In this document: positions 10,859 through 22,400 of the stretch, piece by piece
Layout of the letters: each line of letters starts with the position of its first letter
Position numbering within the stretch: the stretch's first letter is position 1
Source: Oegoconia quadripuncta
Taxonomy: Eukaryota > Arthropoda > Insecta > Lepidoptera > Autostichidae
Length of the DNA stretch: 64,000 bases
Direction: 5' to 3'
Assembly (NCBI GenBank): GCA_949316235.1
Contig: OX438751.1
Location: 18,786,801-18,850,800, forward strand
Notes under the pieces: generated by a model
What the model saw: only the letters and a program-made list of their open reading frames with translations
Told to the model about the DNA's origin: nothing
The model's database searches: none
Made by a program: the position numbers and the translations under genes

Positions 10859-11873
10859 TGAAGGTCCTCTTTCTCACAGCTGGGCGATATCAAGTTGAAA
10901 TTAATATAGGTCCGCTGCCTCATAATGCTATAAAACATTTAAATTTACGGAACAACACAGACCTTCGTTTGAAGTTAAATGCAAATCGATGCCTCCAGGT
11001 CTTTCTGAGAAAGAACAAGACAACCAAGGGATTCTATAAAAGTTAAGATTTTCTATTTGGTATAAAATCCTAAAAAGAATTCAGAGAAGTACATTGGCAT
11101 CCTTATCGCTAAAAGTGATCTTAACACACGCGGTAAACGAAGTATAAACAAACAAACGATTTCATAACAAGGGTTTGAGTTTTTTGGAACCACAGAATTC
11201 TAACTAATTAGTTACATAATTGAAGAAATGTAAATGAGTTTTGAGGTTAACCTTAAAAATATACCTATGACGACTGGTGGTATAATTCCGGAGTTCAGTC
11301 TTGGTTTGGCTCCAGATTATGATCAACCCTCCTAGACAAGTGGCAAACGTTTGTATAACAACAAACGCTAACGCTTTGACTTTGAATAACAAGATACATC
11401 CGGACAAACACATAATACTCTCGGTGCAATAGGTATGGGAGGTAATAATTGTTGCGAAACGGCAATGTTACCATGTTGAAATAACCCGTACGTTATGTTA
11501 TCGCTACAATTCTACCAAAACATAGATTAGAAATTCTAGAAGTGATACATTTTCGGTTATTTATGGTTAAGTGTGTGAACAGAACCTACACTTAATTCTA
11601 CCTACAAAATTAATTTCAATGACTACTTTTGGCGTCTAAACATATTAGATTTCAATTTAGAGTAAATTTATTTAAGTTATAAACAACTAGGCTTTTATCA
11701 TTTGTGTCTAATAATGTAGATAAAATCACGATATATGTGACTGAAGGATTTATCAGATTGCTTAGTATAATTCTTCTGATTATCGCGAGTAAAGTTGTAA
11801 AAGTCAAGGCAACATCATCGATCAATCATACTGGTATCTTTATAACGACATGACAGGCCGGACGGTCATATTT
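10859..11873. other. intron stretch without a recognised feature
   Basis: AT-rich with only short chance open frames (10858-11046 and 11204-11413). No repeat recognised. Confidence 0.5.
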
Positions 11874-12082
11874 CTAAGCCCAACGAAAAACGACGGGTGT
11901 TATGTTTTTCACGGCAACACACAACCCTCATGTCCAATCTCTCTCTGGACATATCTCAGGAATACGTAGTCCGATTTTAGTGCGGTTTTTTGATATGACA
12001 GACTATACGAGGGAATAGGCTCTTAGTCATGTTTAATGAAAGTCGGTTAAGCCGTTTTGAAGATATATTTATCTTCTAAAAC
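11874..12082 (+). repeat. dispersed copy of the 758-1615 repeat
   Basis: It shares CCCAACGAAAAACGACG, the ATCTCAG-AAT-CGTAGTCCGA motif, GTGCGGTTT and GTCGGTTAAGCCGTTTTGAAG with the tandem pair at 758-1615. A minus-strand relative is at 48937-49130. Confidence 0.6.
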
Positions 12083-12478
12083 AGTTTTTTGGTGAATTTC
12101 GCTGACACGGTATTCGAGGATTTTCAATTATTTTTTTAAATTATTTAAGATTATCCCTGAATATTCCTTCTTAGTCAAGATTGTCATGTCATCTAGTATC
12201 TATGCTATGTTCTATATAATCATTTGTTCAGTGAATGTTCTCGAGGATTATCTAAAATAGTTATGCGTTACTTCAATAACTTATAAATATAACAAATTCA
12301 CTGTAAAGTATAATCTTAACCTGTAATAATGTGTATTTATTGGGGTATGATATGAATAAAGTGTGTTGTATTGTTTATTTCTTCTCTTAGTCTATGTCTC
12401 GACAAAATCTTAGTGCTTACGCACTTTTGTATGAACAAAGTCGCATTAATAACAATTTAATTATTTAAAAGCCAAAAA

Positions 12479-12670
12479 ACCCGACAGCGTCATTTGCGGG
12501 CGCCATGTTGAATTTTTCATCATAAAATGTATTCTATGATACTCTGAAGACGAAACTAACGCCACCTTTAACTTCAAACTAAGACCAACCGTTTAGGCTA
12601 CACGAGGTACAATAGAAACTTACATACATACACCCGAAATACATTTTCCTTCTTTCTGGAGCAGTCGGGT
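12479..12670. mobile_element. small TIR element, ACCCGAC ends (copy 1)
   Basis: It begins ACCCGAC and ends GTCGGGT within a shared context (TATTTAAAA-CCAAAAA before, AAAAA after). A second copy is at 58428-58577. They share internal words such as AAATGTAT-CTAT and CTTCTTT near the 3' end. It is non-coding and 192 bp, so a non-autonomous MITE is likely. Confidence 0.55.
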
Positions 12671-12897
12671 AAAAAAGCTGCCGATATAATTGCTATTCTT
12701 TTGTATACTAGGGGATGTTTTCCTTTCTTTTTTAGTGCGCCTCTAAGTAAACCCTAGGAAGACATCTACCAAATTATATCCACAGCGGTATATGCGTTTG
12801 AGCAGTGCGTTGGTTAATCAATGACTAATTCTTCTTTTCTGAGTAGGTAAATAAGAATACGTTTTAAACTTGTGTTATTAAATAATCATACTACACA

Positions 12898-13179
12898 CCG
12901 TCTTCGTAGCTTAAAGTAAACAACATAGGGTTTACGATTCGGAGGTCGCGGATTCGATCCCCAGCGGGGTACAAATTTAGTACTCGGTTTGGTTGGTGGT
13001 AGGTAGGGCATTTTAAATGTCGACCTGCCTAGCTACCACTATCTTATCTAAATCTGCCGCCAAACAGCAATGTTAATAGCATGAGGTTTCCGGGTCAGTA
13101 AGCGTCCACATTCGGCCTCATCTTCACTAACATCAGCTATGATTGAGGTCAAGTGCTAACCCGTTGTGCATAAAAAAAA
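12898..13179 (+). mobile_element. SINE family B
   Basis: The tRNA-like head is degraded in its A box (CTTCGTAGCTTAAAGTAAAC) but keeps a clear B box (GATTCGATCC, within CCCAGCGGGGTAC). The family-B body and tail follow, ending GATTGAGGTCAAGTGCTAAC, CCGTTGTGCAT and A(9). There is an internal deletion of the block after GTTAATAGCAT. Confidence 0.85.
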
Positions 13180-13429
13180 AGACACGTGCGGGTGAGGTAG
13201 ATTGTGTTGGCGAACGGAGACACTGACATTGACCCATTATAGTGACCGAAATAACTTGTGAATGTAGCGAAAACTGAAATTGGACTTCTATTCTTGGTTT
13301 TACAAAATATAATACGTTGATATTTATTTATGCAGACTAGAAAAATAAGGCTCATCTGGAGCAAAAGTATATATGCATCATCATACCAGGCACAGGACGT
13401 CCATTGCTGGTCATAGGTCTTATTATGTA

Positions 13430-14070
13430 TATATTAATGACGGCAAATTCTTGGAGGAAATTTTATTTTAATAAATAAGAAATACTAAATTAGAAGCTTT
13501 TGAAATCTTTAGAAATGTATCGCAGGCAAAATATCATAATTGATAACTGTGACACCTCGAATGAAAAGTAATTTATCGTATTTGTGATCTGTATATAGAC
13601 AGATATCATCTTCTTGCCCTAGACCCAATTTATTTGGGGTACAGATCATGTTAAAAATTGATTTTTCTTTGTTGAATCTGACAACATTTTTGCCATTCTT
13701 GCGACTGATATAATGACACTCACAACAGCACGATTTTATTGTCTCTGTGGCCCGTGATTGTAGGTGTACGAAAGCAGGAGCCGACGTTCACTCAACGACC
13801 TGCTTCCCCATAGGATTGGCTATAGTGTTATTTTGCAATTCATCTAAAACATTCTTATTTGCCAAAGTGAGAAACTGCTTTTCCTACTTACACACCCTAT
13901 TATTTACCTAACTACAGCGCAAAGTTTGAGGTCCAAGGTAATAGTCATGTAGCGCACTGTCTACTTCCACAAGGCGCTGTGTCCATAGGAGTTACCATGG
14001 CAAAACTGTAAGGGGGATTGGTTCTGTTAAAATATAACTACGTAATGTACCTATATTATTATTATTATTA
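13430..14070. other. degraded repeat-like stretch
   Basis: Bases 13375-13430 (CAGGACGTCCATTGCTGGTCATAGG) and 13612-13920 (AATTTATTTGGGG, then CTGCTTCCCCATAGGATTGG) resemble decayed lepidopteran repeats. The second block has a weak counterpart at 19390-19510. No coding feature was seen. Confidence 0.35.
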
Positions 14071-14405
14071 GCGACCTGTTTGGTGTAGTGGTTAGCAACT
14101 CTGACCACTATACCAAAAGGTTGCGGGTTCGAATCCCGCTAAGGGCATATGTTTGTGTGATGAATACGGACATGTGTACCCGAGTTATGGATGTTTTCAT
14201 TTATAATACATCGTCTATTTATAATTCGGCTACATCGTCACTTTCCATCAGGTGAGATTGTAGCCAAACGCGAAACCAGTTTTTAATAAAAAAAAATAAT
14301 AATAATAAGTATTTATTTACAAAAAAAATGTATTTATGTAGTATATCAACCATCTGGTATCCACAACACAAGCCTATTGTTGCTTACTGTGGTCTAAGGA
14401 TATTT
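14071..14405 (+). mobile_element. SINE family A2 carrying a nested retroposon tail
   Basis: The tRNA-like head has TTTGGTGTAGTGGTTAGC and B box GGTTCGAATCC. The body is GATGAATACGGACATGTG, CCCGAGTTATGGATG and TATCAACCATCTGGTATCC. The body is interrupted between TTTTCATTTATAAT and TATTTATTTACAAA by a type-C tail (14219-14309). Copies at 25866-26130 (-) and 39743-39992 (+) lack the interruption. Confidence 0.8.
14219..14309 (+). mobile_element. type-C retroposon tail nested in SINE A2
   Basis: It reads CATCGTCACTTTCCATCAGG, GTGAGATTGTAGCCAAACGC, and then an A-run followed by an AAT repeat. Flanking TATTTAT-like bases may be a target duplication, but the AT-rich context makes that uncertain. 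Confidence 0.7.
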
Positions 14406-15593
14406 ATTTATATTTATTTATATTACCTTATATTCGTAATATGTAAAGAATAAATACGTACTTACATAATCATGACCGTTATCCCAAATGAGGTAGTCAG
14501 ATATCCTTAATATAAGCTTATGAGTGATTCAAATATGAACAGTTTATTGTTTAAAAAACATGCACACGAGATAGGCCCATAGCTGTTGGAACATGCAAAT
14601 TTTTTGTGTAAAGTTCCTTAGTCACCATTTGCAACAACGGGCATAGGTAGTTTAAAACAATTTGTCATTAATTTGTAACTTTTTTGGCATCGGTTTTAGC
14701 ACGGATTCCTTAGAGATATGGTTATGTAAACACATTAAAACTATATATATATCCTCGTATGGCTCGTCCTACCACGGTCACTAATTCACCCCTGTCTTCT
14801 AAATGACTGACCGACAAATTTTGATTCCTATAGTCAAATTTCGAATTAGTGATAGGTAGTCGTAATGGCCGAGCCAAGATGAGTTTGTAAAAATTATGAA
14901 AGCTGAAGTCTGTCTTAAGCCATCATAAGTTTCATGATCTCATGATTAAGATAAGATGTGTTTAAATTATCGTCTTAGCTTACCAGTTTTGCTTTAAGAG
15001 GTACCTAGATATCGTTATTGCTTAAAATGCAATAAATTTTACTGATAGCGCTAAAACGCAAGAGGCAATACTAACGGGGGTCATATTTCTCTGTAGCTAT
15101 CTCTACTTAGTATAAGCGTTTTCTTACCGTTTCGCTAAGCTGATAATTCCTAATTATCTACGAAGAAGTTATTTTGAATTGAAACCTAAATTGGCAACGT
15201 CACATTCATATCTAATTTATGGAGATATTTTATGATTGCTACGGCCTTCACATAATTCTGCCAAGCCCTTTCAACAAAATCGTTGACTTAAGCTATAGAC
15301 TTAGGACCGTATCCTCGGCAAATTGTTTCGGGACACGCGACCAAAACGCACTTTTTTTTTCATTTTCATATCTAAGTTTTAACTTATAAAACAATTCTTT
15401 GATCAATAACTTATTTTATTTGGGTTAGTATGTTATTAAAGTGATTCAATGATACAGAATGCAAAGGTAGAGAATTCAATATTTTGTCAAATAAATCCGC
15501 ATAAAACGTAACGTAATTTTATACTCAGCTATCATTGCTGTGTGTCACGCAAACTTCTAAGAGTCCAAATTATTTTACAGAAATTATGGTTTC
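14406..15593. other. intron stretch, one shared repeat block
   Basis: Bases 14463-14645 (ATCATGACCGTTATCCCAAA, GCACACG, TTCCTTAGTC) share order and words with 44093-44300. The remainder was not recognised. Confidence 0.4.
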
Positions 15594-15690
15594 TTTTTTT
15601 ATGCACAACGGGTTAGTAGGTACTTGACCTCAATCACGCCTGATGATAAGTGAAGATGAGGCCGAAGGCCGAAGCGTACTGACACGGAAT
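15594..15690 (-). mobile_element. SINE family B, 3' fragment
   Basis: Only the tail end is present: T-run, ATGCACAACGGGTTAGTAGG, CTTGACCTCAATCACGCCTG and GATGAGGCCGAAGG, ending near TACTGACACGG. Confidence 0.8.
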
Positions 15691-17701
15691 TATATTGTTA
15701 TTGTTGAACAGACATAAGAAATAAGGAGATAAAATTCTCCACCGATGTTATATCGACCCATCATACGTCACTTCACTTTTTGGGGTTTTAGTCTATTTCA
15801 CAAATTATCAATAATATAAACAAAGACAGAAATGGCTCTTTTCTGACAGTTACACATAGCATCTCTAATGCGACATTCAAATATCGAATTCAAATATCAT
15901 GTCTATCGCGCGAGAATCGCCTGTCAGGGGAAACATGCCACCGATTTCAAAATTTTCATATTTGTATAAGTCTTCGGTGACTAAACAAATCGTACCTGTA
16001 AAATTCAAGTGTCCATCTCCAGTCGATTTGAAATTACCGCGTGAATTTTTTTTTCGTTTTCTTCTCTCCTCTCGGAGAAGGCAAAGGGATCTAAGCCCAT
16101 ACAGGCATGTCTTATTTCTATAATTTCTTCAGTTTATAAGTCAGTCTCAGTCAAAACAAGTAATTCGTTGTATACTTGGCGTATACAGAGTCTAGTCACG
16201 GTCAAGTCATTCTTCAGTAATGTGGCAGAAAGCTTCACAAAAGATTTTGGCGGCTAGTTGAAGGAACCCGAAAGTTCCGATACGCACTTTAATTTACACT
16301 TCCCTCCACTTGTACACCATCACTAACTTTTGCTGCACAATATCCTGCCATTATTAAGCTTCCAAAGACAGAATGCACAAATTATAAGGATTATAAAAAA
16401 GATTGCAACTTCACTCGCCGAGATCCCGTCAAAAAACCCTTACCGCGTGAAAGTTTTGACGTTTCACTCTAACCTATTAAAAATTAATTAGGAAATAGAA
16501 ACCTCTGGTTTTAAACTTCATCAAGGAAGATTAGCAGGAAAAGTTTTGGACACAGGGTGTGATTTTCAAACATGCGACCTTCCAAAAATAATCTACAACT
16601 CATCGGTGATATTTGATATCATGTTGGACATTGGACCAAGGAGGATACAAAAGTTTTTAGTATGATTTGAAAATTATATTATTTGATAATAGCACTTGGT
16701 ACGAACGTCTTATCTTTGTGTAAGAGAATAAAATACTAATGATAGCTCAACAAACTCCTGTTCTCAAATCAATGTAACACCAGTACTCCAGGATGTGTGA
16801 TATAAACAATCAGTTGACACAAAGAAATACTACAGTGATTTAAAAATGTTATACACAAATCGAATCCCTGTTTATTGTCTCGTTTCATTACTCATCAGTT
16901 AACTCGTACATTTCTTCAATGTAGTTTTTTTGGAAGGCTGCGAACTAGTAACTTCTTAGCCATACATTCCATTTTAATTATACGTTATACAAAGTTTGCA
17001 ATACATCCGCAGTAAGATTTATTACGTTTGTTATGAAATCATTCGCCGGGTCATAAGCCAGTGTCTATTTAAAGGGGGTGATAAGGAACGATGAACAAAT
17101 AACACATAGTCCCTCGGTAGCGTCGACGTAAACAAATATTTAAACAAGCTATTTACAAGTAATTACTGTCCCCTTAACTCTGTGTCAGGCGCTGGTGTAC
17201 TCGTAAAGTCATTTGTTCCAAGATTGTCATCTGCTAATGAGACATTTTAAGGGGACGTTTATAATTTCTTTTGCATAGTGTTTCGTTTTCAAAACGCCTA
17301 TCTTTTTTTATTTCTTTTTAGCGTACATTACTAGGTAACCTGGTGTTGGCGATTCGCCCAATTTAAAATCACGGAGGAAAAATTACGAATTCAGTTTAAT
17401 TGTAAATACTAAATTTATGCAAGGACGGAATCACCGTTGACATTTTGGAGAATGACAATATCTTACCGAGCGATTATACATTCGTGTATAAAATCGTTTC
17501 TTTGTTTTTTTTTTTCTAAACCGCGTTACGGAAAGACTACTGATTGGATTTTGATTGAGTTTTTAAGTCATTAACATTTAGACAAAATTGTGTAAAAGAG
17601 AGTAACATTTATAATAAACATGATGTACTCTTTGGACTGTGACCTTTACGAAAATAGATTTTATTTTGTAAAGTACGTCCTTTTGATTAGACAAGGGCTT
17701 T
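15691..17701. other. intron stretch without a recognised feature
   Basis: No exon, RNA gene or repeat with a partner in the window was identified. The open frame at 15899-16123 has no recognisable similarity. Confidence 0.5.
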
Positions 17702-17909
17702 ATTGTTTAAATGTCCACCTGGCTAGCACCACCATCTTATCAAAATCTACCGCCAAACAGCAATGTTAATAGCATTGTTGTGTTCCGGTTCTACCTACGA
17801 CTCTGAACTACTTAGTACGAATGTCGGCCACATCATCACTTCCCATCAGGTGAGATTGTGGTCAAATGCGTATCCAGTTAACCATAAAAAAAAAAAAAAA
17901 AAAAAAAAA
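17702..17909 (+). mobile_element. chimeric SINE: family-B middle joined to type-C tail
   Basis: Bases 17709-17792 are family-B body (CCACCTGGCTAGC, TCTACCGCCAAACAGCAATG, TTGTGTTCCGGTT). After the CCGGT the sequence changes to a type-C tail (CATCACTTCCCATCAGGTGA, GATTGTGGTCAAATGCG) ending in a 25-bp poly(A) run. The head is missing. Confidence 0.8.
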
Positions 17910-18510
17910 TGTTCGGTATGTTAACTACATAATGGTGGAATTTCTCCCCACGCCTAGAGTAGTTCGAATATAAAATGACGATGGTGGAATAAGATTATGT
18001 AATACCAACGCACACTCACCCAAATGCATCCTGTAGTATTTTTCTGTGATAAAGAAAGCCATTTGCATACGGCCTATGGCAGGTTTAACTACGAACTTGT
18101 TACAGATTACTGGTAGGTAGTTAGATACATAAATAAAAATTTTCTTTGTATATTCCTAAATAAATATTCTAATCTACGTTTAAAGATAATAAAAAACGTA
18201 TAAGTAGCTAATAGCAGTATTATACAAGACAATAAAAAGATATTTCTTTCTTTGTTTGACACTTAACGGAATTAAGCCTAATATATTTATTTACTTAGAA
18301 TACAAAATTACATTTCAATTTTGAAACAAACTTAGCTTAACCACTGGCTGCGGGAAATTTAATGTGATTTTTTTTTTCATATTTATCCATCCATTTCACC
18401 CGCGACTTAACTGCATGGGTTCAACCCTAAAACGTTGACCAATGAGAAAACGTCAAATTGCCGAGCAAACGATGAGCCAACCAATCGATTACGACATCGA
18501 TGAAATGACA

Positions 18511-18676
18511 TTATTTTTTTATGCACAACGGGTTAGCACTTGACCTCAGTCACACCTAATGTTAAGTGAAGATGAGGCCGAAGGTGGAAGCGCACTGGCT
18601 CGGAAAACCCATCTAAATTGGGTGACTGGCTATCTTACCTCTGGCAACCGGAACACAAGAATGTTTAACAACAGTG
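18511..18676 (-). mobile_element. SINE family B, 3' half
   Basis: T-run, ATGCACAACGGGTTAGCACT and GATGAGGCCGAAGGTGGAAG are followed by the GGTGACTGGCTATCTTACCT region. It stops near CCGGAACACAA. The head is absent. Confidence 0.8.
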
Positions 18677-19164
18677 CCATTTGTTTTAAATGTAATTACT
18701 AGGTAGATAACTTACATTAAGGATGCCATCTCAGGCGTTATGGGGAAATAGGCACGTTGTATTTTCATTCGATATAAGCGCGTTTAGCAGGGCGATTTAC
18801 AAATTAGGCCCCAGAGCCCCTGGGAAATTTAAGGAAAGTAATATATTAACATCGTAATTTATAATACTCGTATATTTACTGCAATTTAATATAAGTAAAG
18901 AAAAAAATTGTAATTGCGTAAGAATTTCTTGCTCATGTTTCTTTAGTGAGTCGAACATTTAATTTGATTTCTTTCTCCTTTTGTTATTCCAGCTCTAATT
19001 AAACCATAATGAACGTTAAAGACTAAGCAATCTATCAAAGGCACCGATACTGTGTAGTCTTTCCAAGTATTTAGGCTGGCGATGCTATAGGAATGTCATT
19101 ACGGTGGTAGGTCGTGAATAATTGGCTGTTAATGATCTTTAAAGACTTCGTTAATGGGCGACTT

Positions 19165-19254
19165 TTAAGAGGGTTTATTTCGTTCAGTGGCGTCCTCATT
19201 GGATAAATTAACATTTCTTTTTAAATACAGAATTACACAAAAAAATCCTCTTAA
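19165..19254. mobile_element. internally deleted TTAA-flanked MITE
   Basis: It starts TTAAGAGGGTTTATTTCG and ends ATCCTCTTAA. The body matches the right terminal region of the 352-bp element at 41716-42067 read in reverse (CAGTGGCGTCCTCATTGGAT, TTTTTAAATACAGAAT). It is essentially one long TIR closed by a second TTAA end. Confidence 0.6.
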
Positions 19255-19329
19255 ACGATTGATGTATATAATGTCACTCTGTAGTTACCCATACAGTATC
19301 TGTCGAAAAGACAATTCCCAAGCTTTTAA

Positions 19330-19660
19330 AAGCTTTTGTCACTTTTAAATAGTGGCCTTGTGCTACCGTCCCACTTAATGCATCTAGGTGCAATTCTTAC
19401 CAAAGCAAGGGGCCGAGCTTCAGTCGACGTCTATCCCCATAGGGTTGGTTTATTTCGTTGGCTACACTCCTTTTGCCTGGGGGGAAATGGGAAATTCTTT
19501 TCCTACTTAAATACACTTCTTTCTTTAATTTATCTTGGATCCAATTTAGCATTAGAGTTAAGGGCCATCAGTAGGCGTCGCGTGTCGAGTACCACTGTTG
19601 ATACGAGCAAGGCTTTACAGTGGAAACGGGATAGAAGGTACTCGAATTAGGTGTAGTTAA
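19330..19660 (+). repeat. possible decayed repeat
   Basis: The segment is less AT-rich and contains CTATCCCCATAGGGTTGG and TTTTCCTACTTA, also seen in diverged form at 13795-13890. An open frame spans 19336-19650 with no recognised family. Probably an old transposable-element fragment. Confidence 0.3.
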
Positions 19661-19982
19661 GATGATGGGTGACCAATCAATAAAATGCAAGATAGTTCCA
19701 GATTAACATAATGTTAAACTCCTAAAATGTAAAAAAAAAACTTGCCAAGTGCGAATTGACTCGCGCAATGACAGTATTGCTCATTTCTGTAACAATATTG
19801 CACAGAAACTTTATACCAGATACCTATCCCTATAAAGTTAAGCTGATTACTACATTCGATTCAACTCACCTATTAAAACATTTCTCTTCAAGTGAACTGT
19901 AAAGGGTTATATTTTAGACTTGGCTTAAACTAATTTAAAAAAGACAAGGCCGCGCACGTGGGCCCCATCAACCCGAGACGTG

Positions 19983-20151
19983 ATCTAACTAATATTATAA
20001 ATCGGAAAGTTTGGATGTTTGTTTGTTTGTTGCTCTATCACGGTGAAACGGATGAACGGATTTGGATGAAAGGATATTTTTATCCCGACAAAGTGAGTGA
20101 GTTGTTTCCGCGAGATAAACAAATAAACATATGGGGGGGCGGAAAGCTAGT
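19983..20151 (+). mobile_element. Helitron-like (Lep1-type) element
   Basis: It starts TCTAACTAATATTATAAAT. It continues with TTTGGATGTTTGTTTGTTTG, CGGTGAAACGGATGAACGGA and TTTATCCCGACAAAGTGAGT, and ends GGAAAGCTAGT. The CTAGT end and ACTAATATTATAAAT start are the hallmarks of the abundant lepidopteran Helitron-like repeats. It is non-coding. Confidence 0.75.
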
Positions 20152-21003
20152 ACCTACGTATTCAACATTCGACTGTCATTAACTGTTATCTTGTCATTTA
20201 AAGAAACATCAAAAATGTCGTCTGTATTTCTCGATCGATCAAGATAATTAGGTAGTTACTGATAAAAAACAATCAAGTTCATCGTACCAAGGCGTACCAT
20301 ATTTTGGCTGGATAATACGGGGAAGTTATTTTTATTGAGCTTCTTAACTTAGGAGCAGAGGACAATCAAATTACTTCTAAATGTGAGCGCTGAGGCTCTT
20401 GCAATTGGGTTTGCAAAATTAGTTTAGGTAATAAAATGAAAGACCGCGATGTCAAAAGGAACAGTCTAATCTTTTGCAAGGTCATCATCTTTCCAGGTAT
20501 CAGTAATAATCAAAAGGTAAAGTCGTGTTTGATGGATAGATCATCATAGATCATCGCACATCGCAAACACGTGGTGAGTTGATGAAATTTTGGAGTTAAG
20601 TCAAAGTCAAAAATGCTTTATTTTGTAGGTACACAGAGTACACTTAAAACAGTCATTACATTTTTTAAGATACTGCTTATTCAAAATGCAATTTTCCTTT
20701 TGCTTGTTGCAAGAAACTCGAAGGGTTGCTCTTTTAAAATCAGTCTTTGATTTTATATAAAGGTTTTTATATTAAAAAAGGTTTTTATATTTCATTGTTA
20801 ATTGTGAAATAGCCTGGCATGCGAACGATATGATTATGTCCAGGGATGATTATCATCTAAGTGGAAATTCTATAAAAACTTATATCATAATAAAAAATAT
20901 CTCATATAAAAAAAAACAACCACCGACTTCAGCTACTACAAAGTAAAAAAATATTTATTTATACTGAAACGCTCGTTTGAACGTAAGTCAATCTACATTA
21001 AAA
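20152..21003. other. intron stretch with a LINE 3' tail at 20594-20700
   Basis: Bases 20594-20700 begin AAGTCAAAGTCAAAAATGC and continue TTTATTTTGTAGGTACACA, then GTACACTTA. This is the reverse complement of a widespread lepidopteran LINE 3' end with a GACTTT repeat tail. A short direct repeat, AAGGTTTTTATATT, occurs at about 20760-20800. Nothing else was recognised. Confidence 0.5.
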
Positions 21004-21345
21004 TGACCGCCTCCGTGGCTCAATGCAAACAACATTGCGTTTACGATTCGGAGGTCGCGGGTTCGATCCCCAGCGGGGTACATGTTTAAGTACTCGGTTT
21101 GGTTGGTGGTAGGGCATTATAAATGTCCGCCTGGCTAGCTACCACCATCTTATCTAAATCTGCCGCCAAGCAGCAATGTTAATGACATTGTTGTGTTCCG
21201 GTTGTCAGAGATAAGATAGCCAGTCCCCCAAATGTATTGGGGTTTCCGGGTCAGTACGCTTCCACCTTCGACCTCATCTTCACTTAACATCAGGTGTGAT
21301 TGAGGTCAAGTACGAACCCGTCGTGCATAAAAAAAAAAAAAAAAC
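21004..21345 (+). mobile_element. SINE family B, full length
   Basis: This is the best full-length copy. The tRNA-like head reads CCGCCTCCGTGGCTCAATGC (A box) to GCGGGTTCGATCCCCAGCG (B box). The body follows with ACTCGGTTTGGTTGGTGG and TAAATGTCCGCCTGGCTAGC, then GTTGTGTTCCGGTTGTCAG. The tail reads CTTCACTTAACATCAGGTG and GATTGAGGTCAAGTACGAAC and ends in a 15-bp A-run. Copies at 55485-55803 and 63239-63568 (both -) agree throughout. Confidence 0.92.
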
Positions 21346-21624
21346 TAAACTTTGACGCCGACTTCGAAGTATATTTTTTCACATACTAGAAATAATAATA
21401 ATTATGACAGTGAACATGGAAAATAGATTAAGTGATACGATAGGATGGAGATAGTTTAAAAAATCCAGGACGGCGGCGCAAGCATTAATTTAAAACGCGA
21501 TATACTGTTTTCCTACGTTTTACCGTGATGAAAATTACTTTTAAATTGAGATCTTACATAATAGTAAACGCGTTACCTCCTATACTTTATTTTATCTCCT
21601 CTCTAGTCTCTCTTTCTAAATAGT

Positions 21625-21800
21625 ATAATACAAACTTGCTATCCGCGTGTTGCTTGTGCTCTTAGTTGTTTGAAATTACGCAACGGATTTTAATATAGTT
21701 TTCACAATCATATAGAGAATTTCATTCGAAAAGTTTATATGCATGTATAACAGGTAAAATTTATTGTTTTATGTTGAAATTCACGCGGACAAAATCCCAG
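21625..21800 (+). repeat. degraded repeat shared with 50455-50585
   Basis: Shared words include GCAACGGATTTT-ATA, GTTTTCAC, GAGAATTTC, CGAAA-GTTTATA and GGCGGAA near the 3' end. The layout (a query-like AACGGATTTTGAT followed by GGCGGAA) is typical of lepidopteran Helitron-like elements. Confidence 0.45.
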
Positions 21801-22311
21801 GCGGAATTGCACATAAAATGCAAATTTCCTAATATAATTTACTTACAATATAGTTTATTTACTAATAGCTATAGTGGAATATGATGGTTTACTATATATA
21901 TTTACTTTACTATATACTTAATAAATATACATTTTTTATCAACCTTACAAAAATAAAAAAGTTTACAGAAAAGTAGTTACATATTTGATAAAATACATAG
22001 ATTTATTCAAACACAAATGTCCATAAACAAACTAAACAATACGAGTGTTTAATCATATTTATTGGTTTCATTGATGGATACTACCATATAGAGCTATAAT
22101 ATGTCTGCTCAATGCTCAACCTTGTGATTGTAATTAAAACAAATAGCTCAAAAACAGCTATAATAAGACACGTTGGGAGGACATAGTTTCGTCCAAGATG
22201 CGTAGTGGACGTATACCACACATGTACAGTGAGAGTGGAAGTATAAAATTCTTTTACTGTTTCTTTCATACATAGTTAATTGATAAATAATATTATAATC
22301 ACTTATTTTTT

Positions 22312-22400
22312 CTCCACATAATAGTATTATTAGTACAGTAGTGTTTTAACAAATACCTATATTTATATAGGTAGGAATTTATATAATACTATGTGGGGAC
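22312..22400. repeat. short inverted repeat pair
   Basis: The arms CCACATAATAGTATTAT (from 22314) and ATAATACTATGTGGGG (ending near 22398) are near reverse complements. A small hairpin, TACCTATA-TTTA-TATAGGTA, lies between them. It may be a tiny MITE. No target duplication is seen. Confidence 0.4.

Noticed and set aside
14071..14146. tRNA-like head (also at 39743, 7872, 23807)
   Set aside because: It is part of SINE family A copies and the anticodon arm does not fold convincingly.
21004..21078. tRNA gene-like sequence with A and B boxes
   Set aside because: It continues into a SINE body and poly(A) tail repeated many times in the window. It is a SINE head rather than a free tRNA gene.
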